A DNA stretch of 27,300 nucleotides, taken from assembly GCA_937890525.1 (NCBI GenBank), contig CALADI010000017.1, positions 1 to 27,300 on the forward strand, in the 5' to 3' direction. Made by a program: the position numbers and the translations under genes. The DNA comes from an uncultured Clostridia bacterium. Its GTDB lineage: Bacteria > Bacillota > Clostridia > Oscillospirales > Oscillospiraceae. Below are positions 14,771 through 22,902 of the stretch, in pieces (the first letter of the stretch is position 1; every line of letters starts with the position of its first letter). The notes under the pieces were generated by a model that was not told where the DNA came from, did not search any database, and saw nothing but the letters and a program-made list of their open reading frames with translations.

Positions 14771-17700
14771 ATGGCAAATGCCACCTTTGATGCCATTAAG
14801 ATCGGCATCGCTTCGCCGGATATGATCCGGCAGTGGTCTTATGGTGAAGTTAAGAAGCCTGAGACCATCAACTACCGCACTCTGAAGCCGGAACGGGACG
14901 GCCTGTACTGCGAGCGGATCTTCGGACCGAACAAGGACTGGGAGTGCCACTGCGGCAAGTACAAGAAGATCAAGTACAAGGGGAAGATCTGCGACCGCTG
15001 CGGCGTCGAGGTCACCCGTTCCAAGGTGCGCCGGGAGCGTATGGGTCACATTGAACTGGCCGCTCCCTGCAGCCACATCTGGTATTTCAAGGGGATTCCC
15101 TCCCGGATGGGCTTGATCCTGGATATTTCCCCCAAAATTCTGGAGAAGGTTCTCTACTTCGCCTCCTATATTGTCACCGATCCCGGCGATACGCCCTTGG
15201 TGATGAATCAGGTGCTCACCGAGAAGGAGTACCGGGAGATGCGGGAGAAGTACGAGGATGACTTCAAGGCAGGCATGGGTGCCGAGGCGGTGAAGGAACT
15301 GCTGGAGGGGCTGGATCTGGACAAGCTGTCCGATCAGCTGCGCAGCGAACTGAACACCGCATCCGCCCAGAAGAAGCTGCGGATCGTCAAGCGTCTGGAA
15401 GTTGTGGAGGCATTCCGTGCCTCCGGCAACAAGCCCAGCTGGATGATCATGGATGTGCTGCCTGTGATCCCTCCGGATATCCGTCCCATGGTTCAGCTGG
15501 ACGGCGGACGGTTTGCTACCTCCGACCTGAACGATCTGTACCGCCGGGTCATCAACCGGAACAACCGTCTGAAGCGGCTGATCCAGCTGAATGCCCCCGA
15601 TATCATCGTGCGCAACGAGAAGCGTATGCTGCAGGAGGCTGTGGACGCTCTGATCGACAACGGCCGCCGCGGCCGTGCCGTCACCGGTGCTAACAACCGT
15701 GCGCTGAAGTCCCTGTCCGATATGCTCAAGGGCAAGCAGGGCCGCTTCCGTCAGAACCTGCTGGGCAAGCGTGTTGACTACTCCGGTCGTTCCGTTATCG
15801 TGGTCGGTCCTGAGCTGAAGCTGTATCAGTGCGGCGTGCCCAAGGAAATGGCAATCGAGCTGTTCCGCCCCTTCGTGATGAAGAAGCTGGTTGCCGACGG
15901 CCTGGCCAACAACATCAAGTCCGCCAAGAAGATGATCGACAAGGGCAAGACCGAGGTCTGGGATGCGCTGGACGAGATCATCAAGGATCGTCCCGTCATG
16001 CTGAACCGTGCGCCTACGCTGCACCGTCTGGGCATTCAGGCCTTTGAGCCGGTGCTGGTGGAAGGCCGCGCGCTGAAGCTGCACCCCCTGTGCTGTACTG
16101 CATTTAACGCCGACTTCGACGGCGACCAGATGGCAATCCATGTGCCCCTGTCCTCTGAGGCTCAGGCAGAAGCCAGAATGCTGATGCTGTCTGCCAACAA
16201 CCTGCTGCGTCCTCAGGACGGCAAGCCCGTCACCGTTCCTTCTCAGGATATGATCCTGGGTGCTTATTACCTGACCTATGTCCGTCTGGGCAAGGTGGAG
16301 AAGGGTGCTGAGAGCGTCTATGTCACCGACGCCGGTGACACCGGTCTGCCCGTGGGCGAGCTGGTGGACGCAGACGAGTTCCTTGCCGCCAACGAGACTG
16401 CCAAGGCCGAGGGCAAGGCACAGGCCACCTTCCGTCCCAAACTGGCATACTCCAGCGTGGACGAGGCTATTGCCGCTTACGCCAGCGGAGATGTGGCGCT
16501 CCATGCGCCCATTCTGGTCCGCTACGGCAAGGAGATCGACGGCAAGATGGAGTACCGCATCATCAATGCCACCATCGGCCGTCTGATCTACAACGAGCCC
16601 ATCCCTCAGGATCTGGGCTTTGTGGATCGCTCCAACCCCGACAAGCTGTTCGATCTGGAAATCGACTTCCTGGTTGGCAAGAAGCAGCTGGGCAAGATCA
16701 TCGACAAGTGTATCCGCAAGCACGGCTTCACCGTGGCTACGGAGATGCTGGACCGCATCAAGGCTCTGGGCTACAAGTACTCCACCAAGGGCGCTATCTC
16801 CGTGTCCATTGCGGACATGGTGGTTCCCAAGAAGAAGTACGAACTGGTTCAGGCTTCTGAGAAGGTTGTTCTGGAGATCGACCAGTTCTACCGTCAGGGC
16901 TTGATCACCAATGACGAGCGTTACCGTTTGACCGTTCAGCAGTGGGAAAAGACCACCGCCGATGTGACCAATGCCCTGCAGGGCAATCTGGATCAGTTCA
17001 ACCCCATCTACATGATGGCGGACTCCGGCGCCCGTGGTTCTATGGCTCAGATCCGTCAGCTTGCCGGTATGCGTGGTCTGATGGCGGATACCGCCGGTCG
17101 TACCATCGAAATTCCCGTTAAGGCGAACTTCCGTGAAGGTCTGTCTGTTCTGGAATACTTCATCTCCTCCAGAGGTGCTCGAAAGGGCATGGCCGATACC
17201 GCTCTGCGTACTGCTGACTCCGGTTACCTGACCCGCCGAATGGTCGATGTCTCTCAGGATGTCATCATCCGTGAACATGACTGCGGCACCACCAAGGGTA
17301 TCTGGGTGGGCGCTGTGGTGCAGAACGGCGATGTGATCGATTCCTTCGGCAACCGCATCCGTGGCCGTTATCCCGTCAATGATGTGGTGGATCCCGTTAC
17401 CGGAGAACTGCTCCACTCCAAGGATGAGCTGATGATGCCCGAGGATGCCGAGAAGTTCGAGGCTCACGGCATTGACAAGATCTATATCCGCACCATTCTG
17501 GGCTGCCGTGCCAGAAGCGGCGTCTGCGCCAAGTGCTACGGCATGAACTTGGCCACCTCTAAAGAGGTCAATTTGGGCGAAGCTGTCGGTATCATCGCTG
17601 CTCAGTCCATCGGTGAGCCCGGTACTCAGCTGACCATGCGTACCTTCCACTCCGGCGGCGTTGCCGGTGACGATATCACCCAGGGTCTTCCCAGAGTTGA

Positions 17701-18472
17701 AGAACTGTTTGAGGCCCGCCGTCCCAAGAAGATGGCTCAGATCTCTGAGATCACCGGCGTGGTCAATATCGATAACACCCACCGCACCCCCCTGCGTGCC
17801 ATTACCGTCACCGCAGAGGATGGGGAGGTCAAGGTCTACAATGTGCCTTACTCCGTTGGTCTGAAGGTCACCCACGGCAAGATCGTCCACAAGGGCGAGC
17901 CCATCACCGACGGTGCCCTGTACCCGCAGGATGTTCTGCGGATCTCCGGCACTGAAGCCGTTCAGGATTATCTGGTTCAGTCTGTTCAGGCGGTTTACCG
18001 TCAGCAGGGCGTTGAGATCAACGATAAGCATATCGAGGTCATCATCCGCCAGATGATGCGTAAGGTTCGCGTGGAGGAAGCCGGTGACAGCGAACTGCTG
18101 GCCGGTACCGTCGTCGACACCTTTGAATTCGAGGATGCCGAGGCTGCTGTTCAGGCTCGCATCGACGCCGGCGAGACCGATCTGGTGCTGCCCACCTACT
18201 CTGCGATGCTGCTGGGTATTACCAAGGCATCTCTGGCAACGGATTCCTTCCTGTCTGCCGCATCCTTCCAGGAGACCACGAAGGTTCTGACTGATGCCGC
18301 CATCCGTGGCAAGGTCGACCATCTGGTTGGTCTGAAGGAGAATGTCATCATCGGTAAGCTGATCCCTGCAGGCTCTGGTCTGATGGCTTACAGAGACTTC
18401 CAGCCGGGCGTTACCCCGGAGTCCCGTCTCAACGAGACTGAGGAAGAAGAGGTCATCGAGGAAGCTGAATGA
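14771..18472 (+). CDS. rpoC: RNA polymerase beta' subunit
   Basis: A 1233-aa catalytic subunit. The N-terminal zinc ribbon has C59, C61, C74 and C77 (ECHCGK ... ICDRCG). The Mg-binding loop NADFDGDQMA is at 446-455 with D448, D450 and D452. The second zinc site uses C838, C912, C919 and C922 (CRARSGVCAKC). Trigger-loop and bridge-helix blocks such as GSMAQIRQLAGMRGLMADT and GEAVGIIAAQSIGEPGTQLT are present. ATG 14771 is 7 nt after AAGGAGG (14757-14763). A GTG at 14765 lies too close to it. The C-terminus is acidic (TEEEEVIEEAE). Directly followed by a terminator. Confidence 0.98.
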   Translation: MANATFDAIKIGIASPDMIRQWSYGEVKKPETINYRTLKPERDGLYCERIFGPNKDWECHCGKYKKIKYKGKICDRCGVEVTRSKVRRERMGHIELAAPCSHIWYFKGIPSRMGLILDISPKILEKVLYFASYIVTDPGDTPLVMNQVLTEKEYREMREKYEDDFKAGMGAEAVKELLEGLDLDKLSDQLRSELNTASAQKKLRIVKRLEVVEAFRASGNKPSWMIMDVLPVIPPDIRPMVQLDGGRFATSDLNDLYRRVINRNNRLKRLIQLNAPDIIVRNEKRMLQEAVDALIDNGRRGRAVTGANNRALKSLSDMLKGKQGRFRQNLLGKRVDYSGRSVIVVGPELKLYQCGVPKEMAIELFRPFVMKKLVADGLANNIKSAKKMIDKGKTEVWDALDEIIKDRPVMLNRAPTLHRLGIQAFEPVLVEGRALKLHPLCCTAFNADFDGDQMAIHVPLSSEAQAEARMLMLSANNLLRPQDGKPVTVPSQDMILGAYYLTYVRLGKVEKGAESVYVTDAGDTGLPVGELVDADEFLAANETAKAEGKAQATFRPKLAYSSVDEAIAAYASGDVALHAPILVRYGKEIDGKMEYRIINATIGRLIYNEPIPQDLGFVDRSNPDKLFDLEIDFLVGKKQLGKIIDKCIRKHGFTVATEMLDRIKALGYKYSTKGAISVSIADMVVPKKKYELVQASEKVVLEIDQFYRQGLITNDERYRLTVQQWEKTTADVTNALQGNLDQFNPIYMMADSGARGSMAQIRQLAGMRGLMADTAGRTIEIPVKANFREGLSVLEYFISSRGARKGMADTALRTADSGYLTRRMVDVSQDVIIREHDCGTTKGIWVGAVVQNGDVIDSFGNRIRGRYPVNDVVDPVTGELLHSKDELMMPEDAEKFEAHGIDKIYIRTILGCRARSGVCAKCYGMNLATSKEVNLGEAVGIIAAQSIGEPGTQLTMRTFHSGGVAGDDITQGLPRVEELFEARRPKKMAQISEITGVVNIDNTHRTPLRAITVTAEDGEVKVYNVPYSVGLKVTHGKIVHKGEPITDGALYPQDVLRISGTEAVQDYLVQSVQAVYRQQGVEINDKHIEVIIRQMMRKVRVEEAGDSELLAGTVVDTFEFEDAEAAVQARIDAGETDLVLPTYSAMLLGITKASLATDSFLSAASFQETTKVLTDAAIRGKVDHLVGLKENVIIGKLIPAGSGLMAYRDFQPGVTPESRLNETEEEEVIEEAE

Positions 18473-18477
18473 TTCTA

Positions 18478-18513
18478 AAAATCCCCACATTCCGTCAGGA
18501 ATGTGGGGATTTT
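18478..18513. terminator. Bidirectional terminator between rpoC and cysK
   Basis: A 16-bp perfect stem AAAATCCCCACATTCC (18478-18493 with 18498-18513) and GTCA loop. It ends in TTTT on the plus strand and, after reversal, in TTTT on the minus strand, 5 nt after rpoC and 5 nt after the cysK stop. Confidence 0.85.
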
Positions 18514-18518
18514 GCTGT

Positions 18519-19451
18519 TTAATTCGGGAAAAGTGGGGTGGAAAGATACCGCTCACCGGTGTCGGGGAGAATGACCACCAGACGCTTGCCTGCGTTTTCT
18601 GGTCTGCTTGCCGCGCTGACAGCCGCCCACAGCGCTGCGCCGGAGGAGATCCCCACCAGAAGCCCTTCGGTGGTACCTGCCATTCTGGCGGCTTCCATGG
18701 CATCGCGATCCGTAACGGGGATCACCTCAGCATAGATCTTGGTGTCCAAAACCGAGGGGATGAAATTCGCCCCGATGCCTTGAATGCCGTGGGGTGCGGC
18801 ATACCCTTGGCTGAGCAGGGGAGATGCTGCAGGCTCTGCGGCGATAATGTGGATGCTTGGGTTTTGCTCCTTGAGATACCGCCCAACTCCGGAGATGGTT
18901 CCTCCGGTGCCAACACCGGCAACCAGAAGATCTACCCGCCCATCGGTGTCCTGCCAAATCTCCGGACCGGTGGTGCGGTAGTGGGCGAGGGCATTGGAAG
19001 GATTGGAGAATTGACCGGGGAGGAAGCTGTTGGGGATCTGAGCCGCCAGCTCCTCGGCCCGTTTTACAGCCCCCTGCATCCCCTCAGCGCCGGGGGTGAG
19101 CACCAACTCAGCGCCGTAGCCCAGCATCAGCTTCCGCCGCTCTATGCTCATGGTATCGGGCATGACAATGATACACCGATAGCCCCGGGTGGCACAGACC
19201 ATGGCAAGACCGATGCCTGTATTCCCGGAAGTCGGCTCAATGATGACAGAGTTGGGGTTCAGAATGCCCTGCTGCTGCGCATCATCCAGCATTTGTACCG
19301 CCGCACGATCCTTGATGGAGCCGCCGGGGTTCTGGCGCTCCAGTTTCGCCAAGATTTGGCAGTCAAGGTGATACCGCTGCTCCAGCCGGTGCAGGCGCAC
19401 CAGCGGCGTACCACCGATGACTTCTTCTACAGAATCAAAGATTTTTCCCAT
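18519..19451 (-). CDS. cysK: Cysteine synthase (O-acetylserine sulfhydrylase)
   Basis: A 310-aa PLP enzyme making cysteine from O-acetylserine and sulfide. The PLP lysine is K47 in NPGGSIKDRAA. The substrate loop TSGNTGIGLAMV, the phosphate-binding GTGGTISGVG and the SSGAA motif near the C-terminus are present. Length is normal. ATG 19451 is 8 nt after GGAGGG. An ATG five codons earlier overlaps that site and is rejected. It is a single-gene unit with its own promoter. No serine acetyltransferase is adjacent. CysM-type substrate preference cannot be excluded from sequence alone. Confidence 0.93.
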   Translation of the reverse strand: MGKIFDSVEEVIGGTPLVRLHRLEQRYHLDCQILAKLERQNPGGSIKDRAAVQMLDDAQQQGILNPNSVIIEPTSGNTGIGLAMVCATRGYRCIIVMPDTMSIERRKLMLGYGAELVLTPGAEGMQGAVKRAEELAAQIPNSFLPGQFSNPSNALAHYRTTGPEIWQDTDGRVDLLVAGVGTGGTISGVGRYLKEQNPSIHIIAAEPAASPLLSQGYAAPHGIQGIGANFIPSVLDTKIYAEVIPVTDRDAMEAARMAGTTEGLLVGISSGAALWAAVSAASRPENAGKRLVVILPDTGERYLSTPLFPN

Positions 19452-19480
19452 AGGGGATCCCTCCATATCATTTTGAGGGT

Positions 19481-19509
19481 ATCATACCCCAGCGGTGGGG
19501 GATTGTCAA
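19481..19509 (-). promoter_or_regulatory. Promoter of cysK
   Basis: On the minus strand: TTGACA (19504-19509), 17-bp spacer, TATGAT (19481-19486). The spacer contains CCCCCACCGCTGGGG, a small inverted repeat that might be an operator. Confidence 0.8.
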
Positions 19510-19512
19510 GGG

Positions 19513-19559
19513 AAAAGAAAACCCGTCGGCGCATCTTCCGGTGAGGAAACGCCAACGGG
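19513..19559 (-). terminator. Terminator of the glucosyltransferase-like gene
   Basis: On the minus strand CCCGTTGGCG (19550-19559) pairs with CGCCGACGGG (19522-19531, one G-U) with an 18-nt loop, followed by TTTTCTTTT. It lies 5 nt after the stop codon and just before the cysK -35 element. Confidence 0.75.
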
Positions 19560-19564
19560 CATGG

Positions 19565-21142
19565 TCATCGCCGCTGTTCGTATTGCAGCTCGTAGGGCTT
19601 TTTGGGGGTGTAGTGATCCGACAGTTTGACCACAACACGCCCATCTAATATTGCCACGCTGCCGTCATTGGGATATAGGGGCATGGCTTGAAAATCATCA
19701 CTTTGGGAGACAGCCAGCATGGTCTGTTCCTCAGGCTCCTGCCAAGGCACATTCAGCCAATCGTTGAGATAGTAGTACACATGCTTGTTCAGATCCAGCA
19801 CCGTGTCCGCCATGCAGCTATAATGGCCCACCAGATCAAAGACCTCTATGGAGCTGTGGTATATGTTCCGTGGGAAAGAGCCGATGACCACCACCTGCAT
19901 ATCTTGGTGGTAGCCCGGGGTCTGTTCCACTCTTGCCACCAGATTGGTGGCAAAGGCTTGCGTTGCACGGTGGGCGGTGGCGGAGGAGACATAGGCTGTA
20001 TTGCAGATTTGACTGCTGAGCAGCACGAGCACCGCCATGATCAGAGAAAACACCGGGCGCAGTACCGTTGCGGAATTAGAGGGCAGGACGGCTCTGTCCA
20101 TCAGCAGGATGGGCAGAAGATAGGTAAAGACCAGACCGTAGCGCATATTGGGGGAGATCTCTGTGAGAATTTGTGTCAGATTCAAAGCAAGGGGCAGCAG
20201 GGCAAATCCGGCAAGGAGCAGCAGCTTCCTACCGATGCCGTCGCCTTTTTTGGCAAAATAGGGGATCAGCAACAGCACGGTTAGAATTACCAATGCCCAG
20301 TGGGCGGCGGTGAGCACCCCGGTGCCGTAGGACACCGCGTAGGGCTGAAGGAAGTAGCAGACGGCGTGCTTGCAGGCAGACAGAATGCTTCGTAGAAAAG
20401 CAACGACGGAAAAACCAGTCCCTGCGGTGCCAATGCCGCGGTAGTCCAGAAGGGTGAGATCCTTGACCCGGAGGAAAACTTGAAGGATGCCCCAGTAGAG
20501 GATCATCCCCACCAAGATCATGAGGATGGTTCGAATGCCCCGTTTGACACAGGAGTCTACCGGCTCTTGATCCAGAAGATCCCGAATGGAGCAAATCAGG
20601 CCCAGAGATGCCGCAATAGCCAGATAGGCTTGGTAGGTGCCCACGCTGCAAGCCAGCAGTAAGGCGGCGGGGAGGAAACCCCAGCGCCAGCGGCGCAGGA
20701 TCCACACCGACAGTACCGCCAGAAAGATCCCGAAGGCGTAGGCTGATGCGGTAAACATATATAAGTAGTTATAGGCAATGGGAGGAAACACGGCAAAGAT
20801 TGCACCCCAGAGGATGCCGGAGGATCTGCGGCGCAGTCCCACCAGATCCCCGGACAGTCCCGCAGCGGAGCCCAGAAAAATCAGCGAGAGAATGCCGATC
20901 AGTGCCGGCGCTTGAAGAAATCCGTGAAAGACGGACGCATAGTGGAGGAACCACCGGCCGGAAATGGTCATCTGCTGGGCATCATAGACCCGGCTCAGCC
21001 CGTCGGAATTGGGGATGATATTGGTAAAAGCGAACAGATGCACCAGAAAACCGGTGATGATGCAGGATAAAAATGCAGCCTGCGCCCCCGGGGAGAACGC
21101 CCGGCGGAGCCGATCCGGCAGCGAATGGGTATCAGGATTCAT
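19565..21142 (-). CDS. GtrII-like membrane glucosyltransferase
   Basis: A 525-aa integral membrane protein with about 10-12 helices. The N-terminal NSDGLSRVYDAQQMTISGRW resembles the Glucos_trans_II family (Pfam PF14264). Its members transfer glucose from undecaprenyl-phosphate-glucose to cell-surface polysaccharide outside the membrane. An acidic pair is seen in an extracytoplasmic loop after helix 1, as in other GT-C enzymes. The soluble C-terminal tail (about 400-525) is variable. ATG 21142 is chosen because GAGG lies 6 nt upstream. An ATG four codons earlier is weaker. No other cell-wall glycan genes are adjacent, so acceptor and partners are unknown. Family call from motif recognition only. 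Confidence 0.7.
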   Translation of the reverse strand: MNPDTHSLPDRLRRAFSPGAQAAFLSCIITGFLVHLFAFTNIIPNSDGLSRVYDAQQMTISGRWFLHYASVFHGFLQAPALIGILSLIFLGSAAGLSGDLVGLRRRSSGILWGAIFAVFPPIAYNYLYMFTASAYAFGIFLAVLSVWILRRWRWGFLPAALLLACSVGTYQAYLAIAASLGLICSIRDLLDQEPVDSCVKRGIRTILMILVGMILYWGILQVFLRVKDLTLLDYRGIGTAGTGFSVVAFLRSILSACKHAVCYFLQPYAVSYGTGVLTAAHWALVILTVLLLIPYFAKKGDGIGRKLLLLAGFALLPLALNLTQILTEISPNMRYGLVFTYLLPILLMDRAVLPSNSATVLRPVFSLIMAVLVLLSSQICNTAYVSSATAHRATQAFATNLVARVEQTPGYHQDMQVVVIGSFPRNIYHSSIEVFDLVGHYSCMADTVLDLNKHVYYYLNDWLNVPWQEPEEQTMLAVSQSDDFQAMPLYPNDGSVAILDGRVVVKLSDHYTPKKPYELQYEQRR

Positions 21143-21186
21143 AATCGACCTCATAATTTTGGAATCAATGGATTGCTTACCCTATG

Positions 21187-21214
21187 ATTATACCATTTTT
21201 CCCATAAAAAGCAA
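21187..21214 (-). promoter_or_regulatory. Promoter of the glucosyltransferase-like gene
   Basis: On the minus strand TTGCTT (21209-21214), 16-bp spacer, and perfect TATAAT (21187-21192). The -35 element lies in the T tract of the spoVAC terminator. Confidence 0.6.
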
Positions 21215-21246
21215 TCGGCAGGACCTCCCCAATGGGGAAGTCCTGC
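21206..21246 (-). terminator. Terminator after spoVAC
   Basis: GCAGGACTTCCCC (21234-21246) pairs with GGGGAGGTCCTGC (21218-21230, one G-U pair) on the minus strand. A TTTTT run (21206-21210) follows 7 nt later. The hairpin starts 3 nt after the spoVAC stop. Confidence 0.65.
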
Positions 21247-21249
21247 GTT

Positions 21250-21687
21250 TTAGAGTATGCTCCACAGCCAATAGACGAAGCCGTATAACACGCTGGCTGC
21301 CAGCCCGTAAACGATCACCGGCCCGGCAATGGTGAACATTTTTGCCCCCACCCCTAGGACGAAGCCCTCGGTCTGGAATTCCACCGCAGGGGCACAGACC
21401 GCATTGGCAAAGCCGGTAATGGGGACAAGGGTGCCTGCACCGGCTACCTTGGCGATGTCGTCATAAAGGCTCAAGCCCGTGAGCAGGGCGGACAGCGCCA
21501 CCAGCGTCATAGACATCCCGGCGGCGGCCGTTTCCGGGGATGCCCCCAGAGCGGCATAGCCGTTGCGGATGAGCTGCCCGATGACACAAATCAGCCCGCC
21601 AATCCAGAAGGCGTTGAGACAGTCCTTGACCACCGGGGATCTGGGGGCGATCTCCTTCACAAGCTGTGCATAATCCTTTTCCGTCAT
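21250..21687 (-). CDS. spoVAC: Stage V sporulation protein AC
   Basis: A 145-aa membrane protein matching SpoVAC: FWIGGLICVIGQ, ALLTGLSLYDDIAKVAGAGT, VPITGFANAV, and EGFVLGVGAKMFTIAGPVIVYG. SpoVAC forms part of the channel in the spore inner membrane that moves dipicolinic acid during sporulation and germination. ATG 21687 is 7 nt after GGGAGG. An ATG two codons earlier leaves 1 nt. Usual partners spoVAD and spoVAE do not follow. The gene is instead last in a cluster with unrelated housekeeping genes. It lies 57 nt after the FTR-like gene, so could be co-transcribed or have its own forespore promoter, which I could not identify. Confidence 0.92.
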   Translation of the reverse strand: MTEKDYAQLVKEIAPRSPVVKDCLNAFWIGGLICVIGQLIRNGYAALGASPETAAAGMSMTLVALSALLTGLSLYDDIAKVAGAGTLVPITGFANAVCAPAVEFQTEGFVLGVGAKMFTIAGPVIVYGLAASVLYGFVYWLWSIL

Positions 21688-21744
21688 ATCCATTCCTCCC
21701 GTGGATAGTCTGCCGCATGGAGGGAGGAATATACGGCTATGGCA

Positions 21745-21945
21745 TCATTTTTCCTTGTAATACAGATAGCAATGGCAGAATCCCTCGAAGTCGGGATCGT
21801 CGATCTGCTCCCGGAATTCCTTGCACATGCACTTGGTATCCTCCGACCGCTCCAGACGGCAGGGGCAGTAGCCGTCCTTTTCCTTCAGACCCTGACGCAC
21901 CGTCTGGACCACCTCCGGGTCGGGATTCAAAATGATCTTGCTCAT
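21745..21945 (-). CDS. Ferredoxin-thioredoxin-reductase-like small Fe-S protein
   Basis: A 66-aa protein with three CxC motifs: CPC (27/29), CMC (39/41) and CHC (57/59). These resemble the [4Fe-4S]/disulfide catalytic chain of ferredoxin:thioredoxin reductase (Pfam FeThRed_B), but spacing is CPC-X9-CMC-X15-CHC rather than the plant/cyanobacterial CPC-X16-CPC-X8-CHC. The classical enzyme takes electrons from ferredoxin to reduce a thioredoxin disulfide. No variable subunit gene is adjacent. ATG 21945 is 7 nt after AAAGGAGA. The gene lies 12 nt after the dihydrouridine synthase gene, clearly in the same operon. The redox partner is unknown. Confidence 0.8.
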   Translation of the reverse strand: MSKIILNPDPEVVQTVRQGLKEKDGYCPCRLERSEDTKCMCKEFREQIDDPDFEGFCHCYLYYKEK

Positions 21946-21957
21946 GGTTATCTCCTT

Positions 21958-22902
21958 TCACCAAGTGGGGATGCACTCCGCCCGCAGGGGTAGGGTGCGG
22001 ATGATCTCTTGGGTAATACTACTGAAAGTGTCATAATCCGTGGTTTTTCTCAGCTGTTTCCAGTATTTTTCGCTGTCGTCGAACATTGCAATGAGGTAAT
22101 GCCAATTCTCCTTCATGCGGAAGATGGCGTTGCGCCTACTGCCGAAGATCTGGGCGTAGGTCTGGCACAGTTCGTTGACAAAATCCGCAAGGCTGTCCCG
22201 GGTGACCCCGCCGGGGGTCAGCAGACCGGGATTTGCAACAAGCCCCCGCCCAATCATCACCCGGTCTACCGTAGGAAATCGCCGGGAGAAGGTCTGGATA
22301 TCCGCAATGGTATTGAGATTGCCGTTGTAGCAGACCGGGAAGGGGCACCGCTCCACTGCAAGAGCGAAAGCATCCATGAAGCACGAGCCCTTGTAGAAAG
22401 CGGCACGCACCCGGGGGTGGACGATCAGCTCCGCCAGCGGGTACTGGGTATAGATCTGAAGCAGCCGGTCAAATTCCTCCGGGTCAGCTACGCCGATCCG
22501 TGTCTTGATGGACAGGGGCAGGGCGGTGCTTTGAAAGAGGGTGTCCAGAAACCGATCCAGAGCGTCCGGATCCCGGAGCATCCCGCTGCCCTTGCCTTTG
22601 CTGAACACCGTGCCCGAGGGGCAGCCCAGATTCAGATTGACCTCCGAATAGCCCCGATCCTTGCAAACTTGGATCGCCCAGAGCATATCCTCCGGGTTCT
22701 TCCCGATAAGCTGGGGCACGGCGCAAAATGGTACGCTGTCGGCAAGGGGCAGCTCCCGCTGCTCCCGGGGCGTCAGGCTGCGATGGATGGTAGGGGAGAG
22801 GAAAGGCATGAAGTACCGATCCACCCCGGGGAAATGCTTGTGATGGATGGCGCGGAATGCGGCATCAGTGATCCCCTCCATGGGGGCAAAATCGTAGCGC
22901 AT
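21958..22902 (-). CDS. tRNA-dihydrouridine synthase family protein
   Basis: A 314-aa FMN-dependent TIM-barrel enzyme reducing uridine to dihydrouridine in tRNA. It has APMEGITD at the N-terminus, NLNLGCPSG with catalytic C94, SIKTRIG, IVHPR, YNGNLN and MIGRGLVANP. The C-terminal helical domain is present and length is normal. Its ATG shares one base with the stop of the M42 peptidase gene (TGATG), so translation is probably coupled. The Dus subtype (A, B or C-like) cannot be assigned with confidence. Confidence 0.9.
   Translation of the reverse strand: MRYDFAPMEGITDAAFRAIHHKHFPGVDRYFMPFLSPTIHRSLTPREQRELPLADSVPFCAVPQLIGKNPEDMLWAIQVCKDRGYSEVNLNLGCPSGTVFSKGKGSGMLRDPDALDRFLDTLFQSTALPLSIKTRIGVADPEEFDRLLQIYTQYPLAELIVHPRVRAAFYKGSCFMDAFALAVERCPFPVCYNGNLNTIADIQTFSRRFPTVDRVMIGRGLVANPGLLTPGGVTRDSLADFVNELCQTYAQIFGSRRNAIFRMKENWHYLIAMFDDSEKYWKQLRKTTDYDTFSSITQEIIRTLPLRAECIPTW

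Noticed and set aside
10964..18703. A 2579-codon open frame on the minus strand opposite rpoB and rpoC
   Set aside because: Its codons are exactly aligned with those of rpoB and rpoC, which share one frame. In that alignment a stop arises only opposite TTA, CTA or TCA, codons that these highly expressed genes avoid. The translation has no recognisable domain, so it is a codon-bias artefact.
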